From Neurospora tetrasperma FGSC 2508 (lineage: Eukaryota > Ascomycota > Sordariomycetes > Sordariales > Sordariaceae): a stretch of DNA of 64,000 nucleotides. Location: NCBI RefSeq assembly GCF_000213175.1, contig NW_009799179.1:9370480-9434479 (forward strand), read 5' to 3'. A program made the translations under genes and the position numbers. Position 1 is the stretch's first letter; the number at the start of each line of letters is the position of its first letter. A model generated the notes under the pieces. The model was not told the DNA's origin. It saw nothing but the letters and a program-made list of their open reading frames with translations, and did not search any database. Shown one piece after another: positions 55,959 to 64,000 of this stretch.

Positions 55959-56521
55959 TGTGAAGGGCTGTAATCAGGGCTTGGAACAGTAGTTCAATTC
56001 AGCTAATAAACTACTTTGGTCTCGAAGACCTTGTTGATCCTCTCAACCTCCAGGGGAAGGCTGGGCTTCAAGGCCTTCTTATACCAAAGGGAAACGGTAC
56101 GTACTTAGGGTACGTATCAAGCCTTGTCGCCTGAGCCTTTAAGGCGTCTATCTAGCAGTCTACATACATGTGGATCTTCCTAAATACCTTCATCCATTCT
56201 CCATCTTCCTTCTGGCGCCGTCCTTCATCCGGGCGCCCTGCTTCTTGCTTGGTTGGCTATGGTTGCTTCTAGGATGACTGGGGATTGTCTCATAGTGCTT
56301 CATCAGCGTCTTCGGCACTTCCATAGTTAGCTCGCTAGCCCGATGGTATCGAGAGGGGGTTGGGTAAGCAGTGCCAGTGGCCGAGGGTCCGGCCGAGGGT
56401 TCGGCCGAAATGAGTGTTTCGGCCGGAGGCCACCGGGCATCTCGAGGCTAAGGCCAGGCGTTGAGGCTCTGCTGAGCCTTGCAACCTTGACCCTGGACTG
56501 TGGGCGAATGTCCGTGTGACA
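55959..56521 (-). mobile_element. LTR (563 bp), inverted relative of the 48.3-kb solo LTR
   Basis: Reads TGTCACACGG to CTTCACA on the minus strand and aligns with 48257-48747 at both ends and in the middle (GATCAACAAGG near GAGACCAAAGTA). No target duplication is seen. Its 5' end at 56521 coincides with the truncation of the FG-GAP gene. Confidence 0.8.
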
Positions 56522-57300
56522 TTGCCTCCGTCCTCGACATCGGCGAAGCGCAGGTTGGCTCGACCCCCTGGGTTCGCATGTCAGCAGCGACCGCCAATCA
56601 CCTGGAGGGGAACAGTCTAAAAGACGAACTCACATCCTTCGCTGTACTTGACCTGCCCGACATTTTCAAGATTCCCCGAGGCATGGTTGAGCCATCCCGT
56701 AATGCGACCATTCTTTTCCAGACACATCACGTCTGCATGTCCATCTCCGCTGTAAGACAGTATCAGTATGACTGTTATGTGCAGCATCAAGTTGGTTAAA
56801 TTGCCAGGGATGGAAGAGGACTTACTCGATATAGCAAGCCGCATCCCGCGGTCCAGGACGTTGACACCCCACCCCTGCGGGCAGACACCGCCAGTGACGA
56901 AGCCCATGTAGGTAAACTTCCAAGCGCCCGTCGCCGGGTTGTAGTCGTTGCGCCGCATCTCGAGCGCCCCATCCGACTTCTGCTGGCTGATGACGTCGCA
57001 GCGGCCGTCGCCGTCCCAGTCGGCGATGTGGATGGACCGCCGGGACCGAGCGATGTTGAATAGGTCCTTGGGGCCGACCTCCCAGTGCGGGACGTCGTGG
57101 TGGTTGATGTAGAGCTCGGCGGCGTGTCCGTCGCTCCAAACCCAAATGTAGTCGTCGCTGCCGTCTCCGGTCTGTTCCGGCATGTCAGGTCAATGGGTTC
57201 TGGATGGGCAGGGCGATGGGATTTGGGTAGAATTGAACTGACCATATCGCAGTAGAAGTTGCCATCTCCTATAAGAAAGTTAACTGCATTACACCTAAGA
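56522..57300 (-). pseudogene. FG-GAP/VCBS repeat gene fragment, cut at the LTR and upstream
   Basis: Minus-strand exons include GDGNFYCDM (about 57273-57243), then from 57171 GDGSDDYIWVWSDG, IHIADWDGDGRCDVISQ and a C-rich turn, down to 56826. Next is DGDGHADVMCLEKNGRITGW with ENVGQVKYSEG (from 56749), and RANLRFADVEDGG after another intron. DxDGDGxxD loops bind calcium in FG-GAP beta-propellers, common in secreted fungal hydrolases and lectins. A frame change is needed just before the YIDGDGHAD segment, no start or end is present, and the last repeat breaks off at the LTR boundary. It is a remnant of a larger, probably secreted protein. Confidence 0.75.
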
Positions 57301-58189
57301 CTTTCCTTCACACTAGTAATTTCGCTTGTATGAGCGATGAAATGATGCTCCTCTTTCTGGATCAACCATGCTGGATGATGAGAAGAAGCTCACAGTTTTG
57401 TGAATGGTTGTCACTCCACTCCGGCATTTCCAGCTCAGAATTCCACCTGCGGCTTTGAACTTGGTTGTGATAACCCGGAATAGGGCAACGAGTTTTACAG
57501 CTTTACGCCCCTGCCGCTAAAGGACGAAGACGAAGATTTGAAAAGTCTAATACTAATATAGAGGAGCTCCAACACATTGGCAGGTAGCTCCGTCCTCGCA
57601 AAGTCCCTGGTCAAAGTACAATCAATGGAAAGTGTCACGAGGCGCAGGCAAGCACTAAGATAGGACTTAGATTGTTGTGCAAGGAACAGGCTCAGGATTG
57701 TTCTAGCTTAGGATCTGATAGGGTAACCTAGGTTGCTTCGTAATACCAACGGTGTTAAAGTCAAACAGTAGTATTAAAAGCAAAGAAGAAGATGTCCGAG
57801 GGAGAAAGGCGTGGCCGAAGGCCGCCCCGCGCGGGAATCCCTTTATGGGAATTCCTTATCTCAGCCTCAGACAGAGATGGGCATAGCAATAACCATGCCC
57901 AGATTATCTAATCAGTCAATTGATCTAATCATACATGAAATAACGGTAATATGAATATTCCCGTATCAGGATCGTTCTAGCTTCGCCGGTTTCAATAGTT
58001 ATTTCTTGCTTTGTAATGATTGGAAGAAGTCGTAATAATAGAGGAAGGGTCAACTGTGATAGCTAGGCTGGCGAAGCCGGTCTCAATAGGTCCCCTGTGA
58101 CTAGCTAAGGATCTAGATTATATGTGGTCTACCTAACTAGCAGTCCGGAATAAATAATATTTCTTGGAGCTGGAGTAAGAGAATTATAG
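57301..58189. other. Relic region with single copies of the 16-bp motif
   Basis: No gene. Copies of the motif seen in the 20-22 kb arrays occur near 57693 (GGATTGTTCTAGCTTAGGAT) and 57962 (AGGATCGTTCTAGCTT). A segment near 57832-57862 (GGGAATTCCTTATCT) matches 28551-28574. So the same repeat family is present here in less mutated form. Confidence 0.6.
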
Positions 58190-61100
58190 TATTACGATCC
58201 AATCATATATCTAGATAAAACCAACCAATAAGGTAGGACCCGAAGACAGGACCCGAAGGACTAGCCTTGAAGGCCGGGTCCAAACCGGGACCCGAGGGGG
58301 AAACTCGGGTCCACGGGTCCGGCTGAAGACCTGATATATAAGGAAGCCCTCCTGGGCTTCCTGGTATACTAGGTTCTTCAGTAAGCAATAGCTTCTATAA
58401 TCGATCAGTACCTTTTGGCTACTACTACCATTGTCTATTAATCATCCCAGCGATATACTCTTGTACTTGTAACAGTTCGTCACACGTTGTTTGCTCATTA
58501 ATTTGCACACTAGTATTCTGGGATTTGCTGCTGCACCTAAATTTCCTCAACTTTAAGTTTATTAAGTTTCCTTAAACCCCGCCCTAACCTCTCACTATTA
58601 TATCTGGAAATCCGACTAGTAACCCCGCTACCGGAGGACCCGTTAGAGCTGGTCTCCCGGGCACCGCAGCCGGAAACCCCGGCCCCGGAGCGGATTCTAT
58701 AACCGGTATTGAAGATAACAATAGACGTAAGGTTACGGCTGCCGAGCTTCGCGCCAAGTAGGACGCTGCGCGCCGCTTCGATATTCAAGGTAAGAAACTA
58801 GCTAAGTTCATCCCCGCCGTTATTAAAATTATTACTACGGTTGAATTCCGCGAAATTATTAATAAATTAAATATAAGGGTCCTATCCGATTATACGGTTT
58901 ATAGTAATCCCCCGCTTCCTAAGATTAAATTCAACCCGCCTCCTAAATTCGACGGTACTAAGAAGGAGGACCTCTAAGGATTCTTCACCTAGGTTCGCGC
59001 CAACCTAAAATTCTCCAATATCTAAGACCCCGTTTAGATAGTCTTATATACCGCTTCCTTCTTAACCGGTAAAGCTCTCGAATAGTTCCAGCCCACTCAA
59101 ACTAATTATTTTGGATATAAATGGCCCGATATATATCCTGAGATTGTCTAGATTTTTAGCGACTTCGATTACTTCGAGGGCGCTATTAACCAAGTCTTTG
59201 GACTTACCGATAAAGTCCGTCAAACCGAGATTAAGTTAAACGAGCTCCGCCAGACTAAGTCGGCCGCCTCCTACGCAGCCGAATTTAAATAACTCGCGTT
59301 CTATATCGATTAGAATAACGAAGGCTTCAAATATCAATTCTATTGAGGCCTAAAGAGTAATATTAAGGACGAACTCATTAAAGTCGATCGTAAAACTAGA
59401 AGTCTCGATGAGTATATAAACGAAGCCATCGTTATTAATAACCGCCTTTTTGAACGCAAATGCGAGAAAGGGTTAGGCGATAGCCGCCCCCGCGCTAATA
59501 CCGGCTATAAGTATTAGCGCGGCGGTAATAGCTATAATAATCGTAATCGTAGTACCGCGTACGGTATATACGCCGGCCCGATAGACGTAGACGCGGTTAA
59601 TTACCGCAACCGCAATTAGTATAAGCCTAACGGCGAATTAAAATTTAATAAAGATAAGAAGTACTATAAATGCAATAAACTAAGACACTTCGCTCGCGAC
59701 TACTGTAGTAGAGGCAATAAATAGGGTAATAACTATCGAATTAACGGATGGAAGCCCGTCCCTACTTATTCTACTAATTCCGTTAGTAAAGGTAAGGGTA
59801 AGGATATTAACAATATTAAAATCGACTATGATTTTACTATTGCCCTCGCTGCCGCTACCAACAACGAACTTCCCCGTACCGTCTATATAGTAGACTACAA
59901 TAATGGATCTACCGATAACTATATAACTCTCGACGAATACGACCAGTATGAACGGTTTGAACAAGAAAGGTGGGACTTCGAGGACAAGGAGAATTCCCAT
60001 AGAGGGGCCATCCCGCTCATCTCCAACAATCCGGCCCGAGTTCCGCTCGCCCCCATCGTCGAAGAAGAATAGCTACTCGGCACCATCGAACGCGCTAAGT
60101 CCGCTATCCATACCGATCTGTCCGACGCTATGAGGTCCGACTCGGATACCGACACTACCGAGCATATGGACCGTATAGAAAGACTCCAACAAGAAGTCGA
60201 CGACCTAAGGCGCTTTGGTGACCTCGAAGCGTCCAGAACCAAAGAATTCAAGGTCCAATAAATTGTATATAATCGTTAATGTCGCAGTATTCATCGGCAA
60301 GACAGAGGGTCCTATGAAGGTTCCTTCTACGAATCCAATAAACGACCGGAAGAGTTTATTGTATTCATCTAAGTATTGCTCTAAGGATTTAAGAAAAAGA
60401 TTGCGAGGGATACTAAATAGACTTATAAATTCGGATTAAACGAGAAGTACAACCGGCAACTTTAAACCGAATACTATACGGGCCCCTTTAGCGAAGATGA
60501 ATTTATTGAGACTTACCCCCTAAAGTAGATATTCCAATTAGTCGGAGTAACTACTTTTAGCGCAAACGTCTATACTATTTATAATTAGCCCTGGGAGCTA
60601 TAAATTAGGGACTACCCGTAAATCTATCCTAACTACCCTTCCTACGGGAAGATCGTTTAAATTTAATATTTATATAATATTTATTTATAGTACCTATCTT
60701 ACAAAATAGAGTATAACCATTTCCCGCAATATATTTGGGAAAATAGTATCCCCGTCCCTATTAGAGGAATATATTATAAGGATTCTATAAATTTGTAGGA
60801 CACTCGTATTTAAAATAGGAAGAAGGGTAGTCGTTTTATAAAGTTCTTATTAAAGGAGGAGTATCCTTAAGGATATATAGAATCCCTATATATTCAATAC
60901 TAAGATTGTTATTAAATTAATTATATTATCTATGTAACTAATAAGGTTTGGCAATAGTACTCTAAATAAGCCTTAAAAGAGAAAAGATACTACCGCTAAT
61001 AATTATACTTAGTCCTTAGGAAGGAGGAAATTGCAACGGTATTTTCTAGTACTAACGAGGCGGTCGGCGGCTCTAAACCCCTAAAGAAACACCGCTTTCG

Positions 61101-64000
61101 TAAAGGACGTAAAAGATAGGGAAATAGCGATAACTCCTTGCGAGAGGACTGCGAATAGCTGGCCCGCTATAGGTCTTCGAAGTAAATCGAGACGACGATT
61201 CAATTTACCAAATTCAAATAGACTAGACTCAGCCGTTCAAAAGGACCGCGACGGCTATGATCGATTCAAGATCATCGATCAACCTTATTACACCCTAAGT
61301 CGTAAACGATTAGAAGATTCCCTAGGTTTATAAGAAGAAACTATATCGAGTATATATATTTAAAGGGAAAAACCCTAGCTACGAATAGGGATAAGTACTA
61401 AGAAAAACAGTACTATTAAAGGTTATAATTAATAGTAATAAATAAGAAATCGTTTTCGATATTACGCCCATCGGGAAATACAACGCTATTCTAGGAAGAC
61501 TATAATTAAGAAAGTATAATCCGGACATCGATTAGAGTAACAGCTGTATTAGGAAGCAATAAGCTCCCAAAGCTCCAGAATAAGAAGTTTCAATCACTAA
61601 TAGAAAGGATTAGTACCCTTTATTATACGAAACTACGCCACCCGAACTATTAAGGATAGTCATATTTATAAATAATATCGAAGAGGAGACGCTACCTCCC
61701 GAACTACCTCCTGGCAAGGACGATAAGCTCAAGGACGTCCCCGTATAGTATCGAAAGTACAAAATCTTCCGGGGCTCGTTAGAGTGCTCCCTGCCAGTAT
61801 ATAGTCTATAGGACTACGAAATACCCTTAAAAAAAGGCGCCAAACCTAAGTATTAGAAAATCTATTAATTGAACGCTATATAAATAAAGGCGCTTAAGGA
61901 ATATATTGATAAGAGGCTAAAATTAGAATATATTTAAGAATCCTAATCCCCCTATAGCTCCCCTATATTCTTTATACTAAAGAAAGATGGAGAGTTACGC
62001 TTTATTATCGATTATCGGCATTTTAATAATGATACTATTAAAAATCGATACCTATTGCCATTAATCCAAAAGATACGAGACCGGCTGGAAAAGGCTACTA
62101 TCTTCTCAAAGTTCGACCTAACATTAGCCTTCTCCTAAATCCGCATAAAGAAAGGAGAAGAGTGGAAAACTGCATTCAAGACGCCCCTAGGACATTATAA
62201 ATACCGCATTATACCCTAAGGGTTAACGAATATATCCGCCTCCTTCCAATTACAAATTGACGCTATATTTAAGTAATTTATAAGCGAATTCGTAATAGTA
62301 TATATCGACGATATTATCGTATTTTTTAAAAATGAAGAATAATACTAGAAATACGTATATAAAGTCTTCGCCGCCTTAGAAAAAGCTAAATTGTCGGTTA
62401 ATTCTAAGAAGAGTGAATTTTACGTCTAATAAATTAATTTCTTAGAATACCGTATTTTACTCGGCTAAATTCGTATAAACCCTATAAAGATTAAGGACGT
62501 CGTTAAATAGCTAATACCCACTTTAGTAACCGGGGTCCGAAGATTCTTAAGCTTTATTAATTTTTATAGGTATTTTATTAAGGGATTCGGAAATATAGTT
62601 AAATTATTCAACGACCTAACTAAAAAAGACACTAAATTTATATAATCCTAGGAATATAATAAAGCCTTTAAGATCCTAAAATAGATAATTCTAAACGATC
62701 CTATCCTCGTACTCCCAAACCCAGACAAGGAATTCGAAGTCGAAACTAACGCGTCCGATTGGGCTATAGGAGGATAATTCGGCCAATACAACGAGTAAGG
62801 AAGATTATATCCCGTTGCGTTCTATTCTAAGGTATTCCGAGGACCCGAACTCAACTATCTAATCCACGACAAAGAGCTCATATCCATCATCTGGGCTTTT
62901 AAGGAATGGAAGCTGTGGTTTAATAGTACGAAGTACGAAGTTAAGGTTTATTTAGATTATAAGAATTTAATGTATTTTACAACTACGAAGGAGTTTAACT
63001 AACGATAAACCCGTTGGTCGGAATTCCTATTGTAATTTAATTTTAATATCTATTATTGTAAGGGATTTGAAAATGCGAGAGCCGACGTACTTAGTAGAAG
63101 GGAGGACTTTAAAATAAAGAATAGACCTACTACTTCCCCTATTCTATTCTAAACTAACGTAGACGGGTTACTACGGTATTAACCCTTATAAGAATAAACT
63201 ATAGACGACAACGTTGATATTTATAGTGTAGTTAAAATGGACTTAGACGATTGGATTTAGCGAATTACTAAAGTATAATACGAAGTCGATAATAAGGAAA
63301 TTAGGATATATTTAGTTATATTTATAATACCCTGGTTGTATAAAGGAAAGCTCTGGGTACCTCCCCCTTTATAAAAGGAATTAGTAAGAGATATCTACGA
63401 ATTACTAGAAGAGGGAGGATACGTAGGAATTACCCGTACCCTCGCAAGAGTATAGTAATCCTTCGGGTTCTTAGGAATAAAAAACGTCGTTACGGACGTA
63501 CTACAAGAATGTGAAATCTGCTACAAGATTAAAGCTAACCGATACAAACCGTACGGCTTATTCGAACTATTCCCAGTGTTGGAAGCACCCTAGCAGTTAG
63601 TAACTATGGACTTTATTATAAAGCTACCTATATTATACGACCTAGCTATAGGAATTAAGTACGATAGTATATTAATTATTGTCGACTAATTTACAAAGTT
63701 CTTATACTTCCTCCCATTTAGAGAAAATACTAATACGGAGTAGTTAGGATATATATTTATAAGGTATATTACTTCTAACTATAGATAGCCGAAAGAACTA
63801 ATTATTAATAGAGATAAACTCTTCTCGTTAAAATATTAATAAGTATTTATAAACAAATTAGGAGTCAAATATAAAATATCTACTATATATTATATAAGGA
63901 CGGACGGGTAAATAGAATAAATAAATTAGGTCCTAGAGGTATACTTTAAAGTATATATTAATTATAAATAAGATAATTGGGCCGAGCTATTACCAACGGC
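58190..64000 (+). mobile_element. Ty3/gypsy fossil: 5' LTR, gag and most of pol, running off the window
   Basis: The LTR is 58190-58484 (295 bp), followed by a leader shared with the 47-kb copy. Gag runs from about 58.55 to 59.75 kb and ends in a zinc-knuckle-like Cys/His motif. Pol follows: a probable protease region, reverse transcriptase at about 61.95-62.45 kb (SKFDLTLAFS, YIDDIIVF), RNase H near 62.7-63.0 kb, and the start of integrase from about 63.4 kb. The order RT, RNase H, integrase identifies Ty3/gypsy. The element looks nearly complete in layout but is dead, with many tens of stops of the RIP type and rising AT content toward the 3' side. It is old enough to have passed through RIP; the 3' LTR is outside the window. 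Confidence 0.9.

Noticed and set aside
19906-58189. Starship-type giant element with a DUF3435 captain recombinase.
   Set aside because: The 5S edges and cargo-like genes made me look, but no tyrosine-recombinase captain frame is visible in the window, so I do not annotate one.

Overview
The window looks like nuclear DNA of a filamentous ascomycete of the Sordariaceae, most likely Neurospora or a close relative. Three things point there. Introns are short, with GTRNGT donors and CTRAC-type branch points. A dispersed 5S rRNA-like copy is present rather than a 5S array. AT-rich tracts carry transposon relics whose stops are mostly TAA or TAG where CAA or CAG is expected, the usual mark of repeat-induced point mutation (RIP).

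Bases 1 to about 19,500 are ordinary gene-bearing euchromatin. In order they hold a DUF3602 protein (GRGGxGN repeats), a GNAT acetyltransferase, a convergent uroporphyrinogen decarboxylase (heme synthesis), a 1,235-aa protein with four 78-bp tandem repeats, a 4.1-kb gene-poor stretch, a 1,414-aa Zn2Cys6 transcription factor with long Gln/His tracts, and a 283-aa protein of unknown role.

From about 19,790 the sequence changes abruptly. An 8.8-kb AT-rich, RIP-scarred island runs between two 5S rRNA-like sequences that point toward each other's outer flanks. It carries arrays of a 16-bp motif in opposite orientations. After it comes a mosaic of accessory genes and fossils: a TPR-like protein (29.6-31.4 kb), a broken HET-domain gene (33.1-33.8 kb), a second AT-rich island, an NLR-type NACHT NTPase (37.1-40.1 kb) that ends just before an LTR, a purine-nucleoside-phosphorylase-like remnant beside it, a decayed Ser/Pro-rich gene with a repeated short motif, a decayed LINE, and LTR remnants of several families.

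From 47.9 to 55.4 kb there is a divergent gene pair. On the minus strand is a C2H2 zinc-finger protein of the AcuF-like type whose Q-rich 3' part is RIP-damaged and split by a solo LTR with a 5-bp target duplication. On the plus strand is an intact-looking HeLo/DUF7580-like protein. A cut-down FG-GAP repeat gene follows. The window ends inside a heavily decayed Ty3/gypsy element (58.2 kb to the end).

The NLR, HET, PNP-like, HeLo-like and AcuF-type genes are families repeatedly tied to fungal self/non-self recognition. Their concentration within about 25 kb of RIP-scarred DNA suggests an accessory allorecognition region. This is inference; no gene here was matched to a database.
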